A stretch of 64,000 nucleotides of DNA. Source: CAMLDH01 sp966250375 (GTDB taxonomy: Bacteria; Pseudomonadota; Gammaproteobacteria; Burkholderiales; Burkholderiaceae_D). Positions 38,501 through 45,971 of the stretch are shown here, in pieces (the stretch's first letter is position 1; the number at the start of each line of letters is the position of its first letter). Where the stretch lies: NCBI GenBank assembly GCA_966250375.1, contig CBINHE010000010.1:1-64000 (forward strand). Direction: 5' to 3'. The position numbers and the translations under genes are program-made. A model generated the notes under the pieces. The model saw nothing but the letters and a program-made list of their open reading frames with translations. It ran no database searches and was not told the DNA's origin.

Positions 38501-38724
38501 CCTCGGTGCCGGTCGATGTTGCTGCGTTGGCGGCGCTGCCCGTGACGCTGCGCAGTACGCTGAAACAGGCTTTGATCCAACTCGATACGGTGACAGTGGC
38601 GAATGCGATTGGCGCGGTGCCGGATGTGCCTCTGGCACATGCGTTGGAAATGATGGCCAATGAATTTCAATACAACCGGATGCTGCACTTGATCCAGGAC
38701 GTCGATCGGAAAGAGCAAACATGA
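32503..38724 (+). CDS. Trifunctional Ser/Thr kinase-AAA ATPase-hybrid histidine kinase, copy 2
   Basis: 2073 residues with the same plan as the 2059-residue protein: protein-kinase-like domain (1-270), AAA/NACHT-like ATPase with GYSGIGKSA and LFLDDLQWID, TPR-like helices, GAF, PAS, HisKA with H1624, HATPase and receiver with D1917. The kinase keeps HQD and DFS, so it retains the metal-binding Asp that copy 1 lacks, though glycine-rich loop and HRD are atypical. The N-terminal 1300 residues have diverged from copy 1 while the HK/REC third is nearly the same. Its TGA overlaps the ATG of the REC-GGDEF-EAL gene, so the two are translationally coupled, a strong hint that this kinase feeds that output protein. 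Confidence 0.9.
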   Translation: MVARYQVLDHIGTTAGSHLYRARRLEDDTPVILKQFDSDNVSTGHLARFRGEYLLLQSLDIVGIAKPTALINEHGCLAMVLDNFAGESLESVLDRGLRMDLSTCLNIASRLAHVLADMHATQVIHQDIRPANLLVELESHQVFLADFSIATLQDQTFSSNGLTARSCDLAYISPEQTGRMNRVVDYRTDFYSFGITLYRMLTGQLPFSADDPLEWTHCHIARIPRPPREVAPEVPQSVSDIAMKLLAKLPEDRYQSMRGVQLDLDRCLAQWQSCGSIAPFPLGAEDFSERFQIPHKLYGREQEIATLLATFDRMAASGQAALVTVSGYSGIGKSALVGELHRPIVEKRGYFISGKFDQYQLDIPYATMTQAFRELVQQLLAESEASIIGWRQQIQEAVGANGQLIVDILPQLELIIGKQAPVPVLPSTEAQHRFRMVFRQFIAVFTKKEHPLTLFLDDLQWIDAASLTLIEHLLTHADTRYLLLIAAYRDNEVSMTHPLMASLDAIRHSDALVNEIKLAPLSVAQLNQLVANTLHVEAALCEPLTRLVFERTEGNPFFFTQFLDSLHKEGLLQWAAQERGWQWDLDKIKAKDFADNVVDLMVEKLRRLPVQAQEALQLAACLGNKFDLRSLALVGRNSEVDVGQNLLAAVREGLIIRTDGSCKFLHDRIQQAAYSLTPQEQHSEFHLRIGRALMASMTANEMSKHIFDMTNQLNLGAALLVDRLEKIEVARLNLHAGRKAKASAAYASACRYLAAGMALLEENDWESHYQLTFELWLERANCEFLASNFDTAMQFIAVLLQKGVSKTDQAAAYRLKIDMHVVKSENTQAVASALECLRLFGIDMSPHPSWKQVEAEYETVWRALKGRTIESLIDLPPMADPEMRTTVDVLSVLHPAAFYTDINLPYLLLCRIVNLSLQHGTTGASAHGYAFFGMHLGPIFHRYSEGYRFGKLACEMVEKHDFFVYRAKVYVAMQMTVLWTQPIATALDFIQKAFRSAIETGDLFTACYSWIHTLTDLLLRGTPLDAVWHESEQGLRFVQKVKFRDVADAIVSYQRLIANMQGRTATFSSFSDAQFDEALFEAQLTGDRMTSLFCRYWVLKLQARFLSGDYMAAFAAAQKAKALLWGLAGRIPLLNYFYYTALTLAALHEKAAPDEQREWRKVLAAHQGQLREWAENYPPTFYDKFALVSAEIARLEGDDLAAMHRYEQAIQSAHENGFVQNEAIAHELTAGFYLARGFPTAGRAHLEQARSCYARWGAEGKVKQLDERHPQLRAQTVRAAATPLDNVTNVTQLDLLAVAKASQAISGQIVLNELVDTLMRIVLENAGAQTGCLLLVRNEKLDLAADAGVNQQTVQVRLHFGQAQAHTPLPTSILNYVRRSREPVLLMDATEPHPFSTDPYFLQRRHKSVLCLPILRQSALIGLLYLENNLATHAFTPSRVKVLELLASQAAISLENAQLYTDLQQENIERKRAEEALREREARIRHLVESNIIGILFFDLQGGVSEANDAFLSMIGYRREDLLAGKIQWIHLTPAAYRALDEQKAAEVRSTGACTPYEKEFIRRDGSRIPVLIGSALFEGSQEQGVAFVLDLTERRQAEAERVARKNADTANAAKSTFLANMSHELRSPLNTLLGFAHLMERQPALPHEAKEDLAIILRSGEHLRMLINQVLDLARIEAGRTVLNEAGFDLHAMLEELEEMFAFKAQDQDLTLRFEQDNVPHFVRSDPLKLRQVLINLLGNALKFTRQGGVTVHIAHLAAPAGARLGFAVTDTGPGIAAEELQDIFTPFMQTSAGRQAQEGTGLGLSISRSFVRLMGGEMRIDSQLGKGTSISFDLPLQVVDAQAVAAPAERATRRVVALAPGQSRYRILVVDDRCEARQLLVRLLTPLGFDVREAANGQEAVDSWNAWQPHLIWMDMRMPVLDGRAATRLIKASPNGQATTIIALTASSFEEERSNILAAGCDDFLRKPFQEADLFALMQKHLGVRFVYQDDPAAVPSSSVPVDVAALAALPVTLRSTLKQALIQLDTVTVANAIGAVPDVPLAHALEMMANEFQYNRMLHLIQDVDRKEQT

Positions 38725-40610
38725 ACGTGTCGACGACCGCCATTGCGGATGAACTTGATCAACATCGGGACCGGATATTGATCGTTGACGATACGCCAGC
38801 CAATCTGCGTCTGTTAATGCAGATGCTAAGCGCGCATGGCTATCTCGTGCATCCTGCCACCGATGGTGAAACGGCGCTGCGCTTCGTGCAATCCACTCTG
38901 CCCGACCTGATTTTGCTAGACATCATCATGCCGGGCATGAACGGCTATGAAGTGTGCGAGCGACTCAAAGCGTCCCCCCGCACGCGTGACATTCCCGTCA
39001 TTTTCATCAGCTCGGCGGATCATGAACTCGACAAAATGAAAGCCTTTGCCAGCGGCGGCATCGATTATATTGTCCGCCCCTTGCAGGCAGAAGAAGTGCT
39101 GGCACGGATTAAAACCCACATGTCGTTGCGGAACTTGCAAAAGAGCTTGGAACAGCGGGTACAGGAACGCACGGCTGAACTAATGGAACGCACCGCTGAA
39201 CTGACTGAAGCCAATGCCAAATTGCAAGAGGAGAATGCCGAGCGCAAGCAGGCAGAAGAACAGATTCGTTACATGGCGCATTACGACGCACTGACCGACT
39301 TGCCCAATCGCGTGCTGTTGCAGGACCGTATCAAGCAGGCCATCGCGCAGGCACACCGCCACAAGAACCAATTGGCAATATTGTTCATCGATCTCGACTA
39401 TTTCAAGCACATCAACGATTCGCTCGGCCATCATGTTGGCGATTCTTTGCTGCAACTGGTCGCCCGCCGCTTGCAGGAGTGCTTGCGCGAAGGCGATAGC
39501 GTGGCCCGTCTGGGCGGCGACGAGTTCGTGATAAGCCTCCTGTTACTCAATGACAGCGACGATGCTGCACTGGTGGCGCAAAAAATACTGGATGCGCTGG
39601 ATCAACCCTTCATCGTTGCCAACCACGAATTGCATATCGGGGGCAGTATCGGCATCGGACTCTATCCAGACGATGGCGGCGATGTGGAAAGCCTGATGCG
39701 CGCGGCCGATGTGGCAATGTACTACGCCAAGGAAAAAGGGCGCGGCAATTATCAGTTCTTCACGCCGGCTCTCAACAAGAAAGCGCGGCAACGCCTTGAG
39801 TTGGGAAACCGTTTGCGACGGGCCTTGGCGCAGGATGAATTCGCGCTGTATTTCCAGCCGCAGGTGAATATGGAAAGCGGCAAGATATTTTCAACCGAAG
39901 CATTATTGCGCTGGCGGCAACCCGGAAAGGAAGTGCCGATTTCGTGCGGCGCCTTTATCGGGATCGCTGAAGAGACCGGTCTGATCCTGCCGATCGGGCA
40001 ATGGGTATTGCGTCAGGCGTGCCGGCAACTCAAGCGCTGGCACAATGCTGGCCATACGCAATTGCGGATGGCCGTCAACCTGTCGCCGCGACAGTTCTAC
40101 CAGCCGAACTTCCTGTCCACCATCAAGGACATCCTCGATGAAGCCGAGCTGCCCGCCAGCGCGCTGGATCTGGAAATCACCGAAAGCCTGCTCTTGCAGC
40201 GCAGTGAAGACAACATGGCAACGCTCAGGCAACTCGGCAAAATGGGATTCCAACTGTCGGTCGACGATTTCGGGACCGGCTATTCCAGCCTGGCTTATCT
40301 GCAGCGTTTCCCTGTGCATGCGCTCAAGATCGATCAGTCGTTTATACGCGGCATTGGCCACAATTCGGGCAACACGGCATTGGTCACTGCCATCATCGCC
40401 ATGGCACACAGCCTGCGTCTGAAAGTGTTGGCCGAAGGCGTGGAAACCACGCAGCAAATCAGCTTTCTCAAAGCGCATGGTTGTCTTTCGGCGCAAGGTT
40501 TTTATTACAGCGAAGCGGTGGCGGCGGATGCCTTGACCGAATTGCTGCACAAGCAAAATGCATCATCCGCGCATTGCGCATGGTCGAAAATCAGCCAAGG
40601 CGGCCTGTAA
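38721..40610 (+). CDS. Response regulator with GGDEF and EAL output
   Basis: 629 residues. Receiver (about 15-135) with D67 in LILLDIIMPG; a coiled coil of repeated AELMERTAELTEAN type; GGDEF (265-269, RLGGDEF) and EAL (E393, TEALLRW; later DDFGTGYSSLAYL). Both catalytic motifs look complete, so it could make or degrade c-di-GMP under control of phosphorylation. It starts inside the stop codon of the 2073-residue kinase gene (atga overlap), which makes that kinase its likely phosphodonor. Last gene of the locus; a 12-bp-arm palindrome follows at 40685. Confidence 0.92.
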   Translation: MNVSTTAIADELDQHRDRILIVDDTPANLRLLMQMLSAHGYLVHPATDGETALRFVQSTLPDLILLDIIMPGMNGYEVCERLKASPRTRDIPVIFISSADHELDKMKAFASGGIDYIVRPLQAEEVLARIKTHMSLRNLQKSLEQRVQERTAELMERTAELTEANAKLQEENAERKQAEEQIRYMAHYDALTDLPNRVLLQDRIKQAIAQAHRHKNQLAILFIDLDYFKHINDSLGHHVGDSLLQLVARRLQECLREGDSVARLGGDEFVISLLLLNDSDDAALVAQKILDALDQPFIVANHELHIGGSIGIGLYPDDGGDVESLMRAADVAMYYAKEKGRGNYQFFTPALNKKARQRLELGNRLRRALAQDEFALYFQPQVNMESGKIFSTEALLRWRQPGKEVPISCGAFIGIAEETGLILPIGQWVLRQACRQLKRWHNAGHTQLRMAVNLSPRQFYQPNFLSTIKDILDEAELPASALDLEITESLLLQRSEDNMATLRQLGKMGFQLSVDDFGTGYSSLAYLQRFPVHALKIDQSFIRGIGHNSGNTALVTAIIAMAHSLRLKVLAEGVETTQQISFLKAHGCLSAQGFYYSEAVAADALTELLHKQNASSAHCAWSKISQGGL

Positions 40611-40684
40611 TACTAATTCTCTAGCGCGTGAGCCAGCGCGCCGGAGCATCGATATCTACACATCTTTGCAATGTCATGAAAGCC

Positions 40685-40710
40685 CCCTTCTCCCGCAGGC
40701 GGGAGAAGGG
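40685..40710. repeat. Palindromic repeat R2, possible terminator
   Basis: Perfect inverted arms cccttctcccgc / gcgggagaaggg separated by ag, 75 bp past the REC-GGDEF-EAL stop. The same kind of palindrome is inside the ABC ATPase gene (17507-17530), so it is a dispersed repeat. No T run follows, so terminator function is uncertain. The rest of 40611-40925 shows no gene. Confidence 0.65.
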
Positions 40711-40925
40711 TTGGGAATGAGGGCGACTGTCAAGGCAACCAACTCATTGCGGGTATTGACCGTCAACGGCGCAGCGGTGTGGGCGGCGGAAGCGAAACCG
40801 AGCGCGTGACAGATGCGGAGTTGAATTGGTGGCTTTTGGACGCTCGATCCGGTTAGTTTTTGGAGGTTGCAGACGAGCGTCATCCTGGCGCGTTGCGCCG
40901 GTCATGAAAAAGTGTGCGCGTTGAT

Positions 40926-41340
40926 TTACCGGCGGCAGAAATGCCGCAGATTAATCAGCGTGTAAGGCCAAAGATTTGAACGCGTAATGCAGCGCACTGA
41001 TGCGCTCAAAGCGCATCAAGCGGCGAAATTTATCTTCCCAGGCGAACACGCGCTCGGTGGTGCGAAAGCGCTCTTCGAAGATGGCGGGATCGAACAACGG
41101 TTTGCGGCCGCGCTTGGTGGCTTTCCTGCCGCGCGTATTGGGGTTGATGTTGGGCGTCATGCCGCGATTGAAAATGGCTTTGCGGTTGACTCGGCAATCG
41201 TAGACGCCATCGAGGCTGCCCAGGGTGCCGCGCAGGGAGAAGCCGACTGCGCGAGCGATGCGCGTGACCTGCGGCAAAGTGTCGCGCAACAGCGGTGATT
41301 CGTTGCGGTTGCCCGGCGCCGATACAAACGGCGCGATCAT
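40926..41340 (-). pseudogene. C-terminal part of an IS5-family transposase
   Basis: Reads IAPFVSAPGNRNESPLLRD, then SLDGVYDCRVNRKAIFNRG, MTPNINPNTRGRK and FEERFRTTERVFAWEDKFRR: the catalytic core of an IS5-superfamily DDE transposase, with SLDG and the FEERFR glutamate region. The N-terminal half is missing; homology begins one base from the TssE stop codon. One extra base near 40955 (gccttacacg) shifts the last residues; corrected, they read LAYTLINLRHFC. The matching N-terminal part lies at 55082-55291 on the same strand. Confidence 0.8.
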
Positions 41341-41341
41341 G

Positions 41342-41836
41342 TCAGTGTTCTTTGACTTGATATGCACTGGACGACAATTGCAGCGTGGCGTCGAAGGTGA
41401 CTGGTGGTTTGTTGGGATGCACCTTCAATACAGCATCCACGCGAAAGCGCAACATCCGCTCTAACTCCCTTGGCGCATCCAACGTTACCTTGATCTCAGT
41501 CAGCCGCGGTTCATGCCGGTCAATAGCGATCCGAATCTTGTCTTGCAATAGGACCCGGTCATCGGGATTGAGAAAACTCAAGCTCGACAAATCCATAATG
41601 CCGTAGCTAATCATCGATTTACTCGCATAGGGATAGCTTTCGATTTGTCCTTCCAAATCGGCGCAACGGGTATTGAGCAATGCTTCGAGATCGCGCGCGA
41701 CCGCACGCTTGTGTAGCCGGAGATCGAAATACATCGCACCGTGCGGCTCGGTCGTTTCCTTGGGATCGCTGTCGAGCAGACGGTCGAACACCGATGGAGT
41801 AATAAAAGCTTGGCGGTTGTGGTTGTGAGAAGGCAT
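41342..41836 (-). CDS. tssE: T6SS baseplate protein TssE (gp25-like)
   Basis: 164 residues of the gp25/TssE family: FDRLLDSDP near the start, VARDLEALLNTRC (about 50-62), SMISYGIMDLSSLSFL, DRVLLQDKIRIAI and HEPRLTEIKV, ending with a FDATLQLSSSAYQV strand. TssE is a wedge component of the T6SS baseplate in the cytoplasm. It is unusual here, since no other structural tss gene is in the window, only effector genes upstream. So it is either a relic of a full cluster or an accessory copy. It is the last gene before the transposase fragment. Confidence 0.85.
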   Translation of the reverse strand: MPSHNHNRQAFITPSVFDRLLDSDPKETTEPHGAMYFDLRLHKRAVARDLEALLNTRCADLEGQIESYPYASKSMISYGIMDLSSLSFLNPDDRVLLQDKIRIAIDRHEPRLTEIKVTLDAPRELERMLRFRVDAVLKVHPNKPPVTFDATLQLSSSAYQVKEH

Positions 41837-41890
41837 AGTGGGTACGCGTTTAAAAATTAAAATACATCTGCCTTGGCTATGCGGCGTCGG

Positions 41891-43453
41891 TCATGCGACT
41901 GCTTCTTGTATGGCATCTTTCGGCTCTTCCTCGGAAGGAGGAACAACGAAAAACATCGAGGCGGATTCGGCTTGATTGAACTCCGTACACAATACCTCCT
42001 GCTTCAACATGGCACTTTGCATTGTGGACAGCGCGAGCATGCCGATGCCGGTCGCTTTGCCAAAATTACCGAGAACGATGGCGACATTGGTCGCCTCGTC
42101 TAACGGGTCGATATTGATCTTGTGATAGGTCATTGCAGTCGCGGTCGCCGCTAACCGGGGGCCCATGGCGTCGACACTCCCGGCATTGTGGATTAGCCAG
42201 CCGCATTCCACGTTGTCTTCATCCGCTTTGGCGCTGTCGGCTGCTGCTGGTTTGTCTGCCACTTTGTCATCGGGAATCAACGGCTGACCCGACAATCCGG
42301 CATTCGCTTTGGCCCGCTCCAGTAATGTGGTCAGCTTGTTGTGCAATTCTGGCCGGCGGGATTGTGTCTCGGACTTGAGCGAGATGGAGGCGCTGCGCCG
42401 GATTTGCGCCATGACAGGCAGCGCCATTAACTGTTTGCGGGCTGCACGGGAAGCATGCGATAGCAGTTTGATCGTTATCAGATCAGCAGGCGGCTGTCCA
42501 AAAGATACTTTCCTGTCTTGAAGGCTTTGCGCCAGCAGTGGCGAAAGACCTGCTGCGGTCATCAGCATGGCGATTACGCCTTGACTGGATGGCCCGGCCC
42601 ATTTTTCCTGTGACGTGGCGCCGAGACCTGTTGCTTGTGCTTGTACCAACGGTGAATCGAAGGCCAAAATCACCGCGCCAGGAAGCGCCGGATCGTCTTC
42701 GAATACCGACAGCACGGCATTTACCATGTTGTCACCGCAATGCAGGAAGCGAACAAAAGTAGAGTCATTCGGGAGAGCCGGCACAGGCTCCATTGCTTCG
42801 ACAATTTCCTTGTGAATGCGCCTGAGACCGGTTGATATCTTTACCAGATCTCCTTGCTCAGGGGCCGCGACATAGATGGGCAATACGATGGCTGCGGGGC
42901 AGGTGTCGTAGAGTTGCAGCAGTGTTTCGTAGATCAACGGTGCAAATCCGCCAATAGCCAATGCAGGATCGGCTTTTTCCAGTGCCTCGAATTCCTCCGA
43001 CTCATCGCCTTCGGCTGATGCGAGTTGAAGTTTTACGTTGGGCAAGTCGATGTCGAACAGCATCACCGGCGCCGTTGCCTTGGCTTGCATGGCGATCGCG
43101 CGGCATTCACAATGAAAATGACGAGTGGCGAGTTCCTGCAGATGCTTCTGATGAATCTCATCCATTTTTTTCTGCTGCTCGGCTGCAACCTTGGCATCGC
43201 GTTCTTCTGCCGCGTGTTTGCGCCGCCTGATCAGCCAACTGTGCATGAGCCGCCAGCTTCCCCATGTCAGCAATGGCGGCACTACATGGAGGGTGATCAA
43301 TGCGCCAGGATTCCATGCTGCATAATTGAGAGAGATGCCAAACCACAATACGGCTATCCACACCACTGCTGTGATTAAGAGGATAAAGAGATTGAATAAG
43401 AGACTGATTATCACGATAAAGAAAAATGTGTTTTTAGGTTTTGAAATGCTCAT
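41891..43453 (-). CDS. Unrecognised T6SS-island membrane protein
   Basis: 520 residues. Two N-terminal transmembrane helices (about 10-35 and 45-70), a basic coiled segment with RRRKHAAEERDAKVAAEQQ, then a large soluble domain. Two parts of it, around CPAAIVLPIYVAAPEQGDLV and NVAIVLGNFGKATGIGMLAL, have the look of an alpha/beta thiolase-like fold, but I recognise no catalytic motif. It sits between the probable immunity genes and tssE, so it could be an effector adaptor, loading factor or antidote. Function unknown. ATG at 43453 with an aagag sequence 11 bases upstream. Confidence 0.75.
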   Translation of the reverse strand: MSISKPKNTFFFIVIISLLFNLFILLITAVVWIAVLWFGISLNYAAWNPGALITLHVVPPLLTWGSWRLMHSWLIRRRKHAAEERDAKVAAEQQKKMDEIHQKHLQELATRHFHCECRAIAMQAKATAPVMLFDIDLPNVKLQLASAEGDESEEFEALEKADPALAIGGFAPLIYETLLQLYDTCPAAIVLPIYVAAPEQGDLVKISTGLRRIHKEIVEAMEPVPALPNDSTFVRFLHCGDNMVNAVLSVFEDDPALPGAVILAFDSPLVQAQATGLGATSQEKWAGPSSQGVIAMLMTAAGLSPLLAQSLQDRKVSFGQPPADLITIKLLSHASRAARKQLMALPVMAQIRRSASISLKSETQSRRPELHNKLTTLLERAKANAGLSGQPLIPDDKVADKPAAADSAKADEDNVECGWLIHNAGSVDAMGPRLAATATAMTYHKINIDPLDEATNVAIVLGNFGKATGIGMLALSTMQSAMLKQEVLCTEFNQAESASMFFVVPPSEEEPKDAIQEAVA

Positions 43454-43553
43454 TGAGCATCAGGCTCTTCATGCTGTCCGCATATCAAGATTGTTCGCAT
43501 CAGGGAATGCTTGGGAATTTAATTCAACAGCGATTGTTCAAGGCAAGAAGAAT

Positions 43554-44354
43554 TCATCGGGCACGAGCCCGGCTTTCTCTTAGTTGGCGTTTAGTGGGTT
43601 TCTCACTAACATAATCAAAAAATTCAATTCCAGTTCGTGTGATAAATGCCTGAGCTACAGCGAAAACCTCAGTAGGGATTTTATTCGTGGCTGTATAAGT
43701 CCCTCGTGAGTGCGTAATTTTTTCAGGATTTCCTGCGCATAAATTGCAAATATATTTGCAGGACTGAGCATTTTTCGCTTCCTTTATGTCGGCTTTTGTG
43801 GCGAGAAACAAGTCAATAGTTGGCTCCTGTTCCCAATAGTTATTCACATAACATACCAGACCGATTTCATTAAAAGGTAGTACTGTAATGCGTTCGTCTG
43901 GTTGCTTGCCAAACAATGCCGAATAGATGCGGACGTGGCCTTCAATAAAATCAATGGTTTTGTGAGACTCCCAACCATAATTGGGATGTTCCTGTATATA
44001 AATCCAACCATGCCTTAGTGCAAAAAACACACTCGCAGGCATGGCAAAATACAGAAGAATGCCTCTGGAGGTATCTCGATCGATCCGAAAAAATTCCGTC
44101 AAGGCAGCCCCCCCAAGCAGACTGAGTACACTTACCAAAATCAGCGTAGCCAAAACACTAATGATTAGGTCTTGCCTGAAATCGTGCTTGTTCTGAATCG
44201 TGTGGTGCAGCGTGAGGCCATCACTTTCTTGTATCTGTTTGATCGCCTCCTCCTTATTCATTTCGTATAAGGCATCCCCACCACCTAATAGGGTACGGGT
44301 CAATCTTCCATGCTCAGGCTTATCGGTTCTTGATGGTGAGAGATTTGACTGCAT
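43554..44354 (-). CDS. Unrecognised two-helix membrane protein
   Basis: About 266 residues from ATG 44354; TTG at 44411 and ATG at 44261 are alternatives, and none has a good ribosome site. Two transmembrane helices (LIISVLATLILVSVLSLLGG and GILLYFAMPASVFFALRHG) precede a cytosolic-looking C-terminal domain with DFIEGHVRIYSALFGKQPDE and CKYICNLCAGNPEK. It lies behind the five-gene paralogous array and has a similar gross layout (small, two helices, charged tail) but no sequence similarity I can see. A further immunity-type protein is possible. Confidence 0.6.
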   Translation of the reverse strand: MQSNLSPSRTDKPEHGRLTRTLLGGGDALYEMNKEEAIKQIQESDGLTLHHTIQNKHDFRQDLIISVLATLILVSVLSLLGGAALTEFFRIDRDTSRGILLYFAMPASVFFALRHGWIYIQEHPNYGWESHKTIDFIEGHVRIYSALFGKQPDERITVLPFNEIGLVCYVNNYWEQEPTIDLFLATKADIKEAKNAQSCKYICNLCAGNPEKITHSRGTYTATNKIPTEVFAVAQAFITRTGIEFFDYVSEKPTKRQLRESRARAR

Positions 44355-44496
44355 AGGGATACTATTTCGCAGCCACGCCAGAGAACAGGCTGCCTTTTTG
44401 AATATCTTCAATTAAATTTAGCCACCCGCCTGCTATACGCATGGCTTGAATGGTGTCTTCCACGGTAAAAGTTTGTATTCAGGTTGCATGGCATGT

Positions 44497-45228
44497 TTAT
44501 TTTGCAGGATGCGGGTCGTCTTTGACGATTTCACGATAGCGAAATACGCTGTGCTCGTGAATGTATCCATCGCGCCCGACAATGCTGCTGCCTTTTAAGT
44601 TCAACGATGTCGGATTGGGAAAGCCTAATACACGAAAAACGGCTGTCGATAACCGGCCTTCTGGCAAGGAGTCTTTGAAACCCCAGAGACCCATGACGAA
44701 CATCAGGATAAGAGGGACTGCAACTACCATTATTTTTTTCTCCGTAGTTAAATTCGTCTCGCCAAACATTGAAAATATCCAGAACCCCAAATACATACAC
44801 ACTGTCCCCCAAAATATCCATTTCATGTTGTATTTGAACTCGGCCCAAACCCCGCGCCCGGTGTTATAGGGCATCCAAAGCAATCCATCCGAAGGGCGAA
44901 GAACGGCATGGGCATAAAGTGCCCCGATCTGGCTCTCCTGTTTGGCAACCACAGCTTTCACATAATCACCGTCACTAAAAAACACCCGTGAGAACGTGCC
45001 TTGTATCAGATGATCGCCTATGTAACAGGCAAAGGTGTCAACGTCCTCTCCTCCATAATTGGCGACCATCGCCGCATTGGCGGCAGTGCCGAATTGGTCA
45101 GTCGCCGCCCCCGCGATACCGGCGATGGCATTTCCCATGTCCTGTTTCGGCGCTAACAAATTTAATGTGCTGGCTCCCACTCGGAGTGCGGAAATCTTAC
45201 CTTCGATTAAAAACAATTCGGGTTGCAT
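44497..45228 (-). CDS. Tandem membrane paralogue 1, probable VasX-type immunity protein
   Basis: 243 residues. Conserved N-terminal half (MQPELFLIEGKISALRVGAS, then NYGGEDVDTFACYIGDHLIQ and LYAHAVLRPSDGLLWMPYN), two transmembrane helices with a short connector (about 136-178), and a conserved C-terminal tail (GLWGFKDSLPEGRLSTAVF, DGYIHEHSVFRYREIVKDD). The helix pair is of type A, also seen in paralogue 3. No signal peptide. It starts 7 bp after the stop of paralogue 2, without a ribosome site of its own, so translation is probably coupled. Immunity role is inferred from position after a VasX-like pore-forming effector. Confidence 0.75.
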   Translation of the reverse strand: MQPELFLIEGKISALRVGASTLNLLAPKQDMGNAIAGIAGAATDQFGTAANAAMVANYGGEDVDTFACYIGDHLIQGTFSRVFFSDGDYVKAVVAKQESQIGALYAHAVLRPSDGLLWMPYNTGRGVWAEFKYNMKWIFWGTVCMYLGFWIFSMFGETNLTTEKKIMVVAVPLILMFVMGLWGFKDSLPEGRLSTAVFRVLGFPNPTSLNLKGSSIVGRDGYIHEHSVFRYREIVKDDPHPAK

Positions 45229-45235
45229 GGCATGC

Positions 45236-45964
45236 TCACTTTGCAGGATGCGGATCGTCTTTGACGATTTCGCGATAGCGAAATACGCTGTGCTCGTGAA
45301 TGTATCCATCGCGCCCGACAATGCTGCTGCCTTTCAGGTTCAACGATTTCGGATTGGGAAAACCTAGCACTCGAAATACTGCTGTCGATAAACGGCCTTC
45401 TGGCAATGAGTCTTTGAAGCCCCAGAGTCCCATGAAGAACATCAAAGGAATTCCAAGTAAGAAGAAGGCAAAATCCTTTAGAGCCATTCGCTCTTCTGAG
45501 AACAAATCGAAAACATACAATACTATGTAGCCTATCAAGCCAAGCCAAAAAGCCCACTTCATGTTGTACCTGAATTCCGCCCACACGCCACGCCCTGTGT
45601 TATAGGGCATCCACAACAACCCATCCGAGGGACGCAAAACCGCATAGGCATAGAGCGCCTCGGTCTGGTTCTCCTGTTTTGCAACCACTGTCTTTACGAA
45701 ATCACCCTCGCTAAAAAACACGCGGGAGAAGGTGCCCTGTATTAAGTGGTCTCCTACATAGCAGGCAAAGGTGTCAACGTCCTCTCCTCCATAATTGGCG
45801 GCCATCGCAGCATTGGCGGCAGTGCCGAATTGGTCGGTCGCAGCCCCTGCGATACCGGCAATGGCATTTCCCATGTTCTGTTTTGGCGCTAACAGATTTA
45901 ATGTGCTGGCTCCCACTTGGAGTGCGGAAACCTTACCTTCGATTAAAAACAATGCGGGTTGCAT
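45236..45964 (-). CDS. Tandem membrane paralogue 2, probable VasX-type immunity protein
   Basis: 242 residues, same conserved ends as its neighbours. The helix pair is of type B (WLGLIGYIVLYVFDLFSEER, then FFLLGIPLMFFMG), close to paralogue 5 and different from paralogues 1, 3 and 4. Starts 7 bp after the stop of paralogue 3. The frame extends upstream through the end of the neighbour gene (to 46009), but MQPALFLIEG is chosen because every copy has this start at the same place. Confidence 0.75.
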   Translation of the reverse strand: MQPALFLIEGKVSALQVGASTLNLLAPKQNMGNAIAGIAGAATDQFGTAANAAMAANYGGEDVDTFACYVGDHLIQGTFSRVFFSEGDFVKTVVAKQENQTEALYAYAVLRPSDGLLWMPYNTGRGVWAEFRYNMKWAFWLGLIGYIVLYVFDLFSEERMALKDFAFFLLGIPLMFFMGLWGFKDSLPEGRLSTAVFRVLGFPNPKSLNLKGSSIVGRDGYIHEHSVFRYREIVKDDPHPAK

Positions 45965-45971
45965 GGCATGT

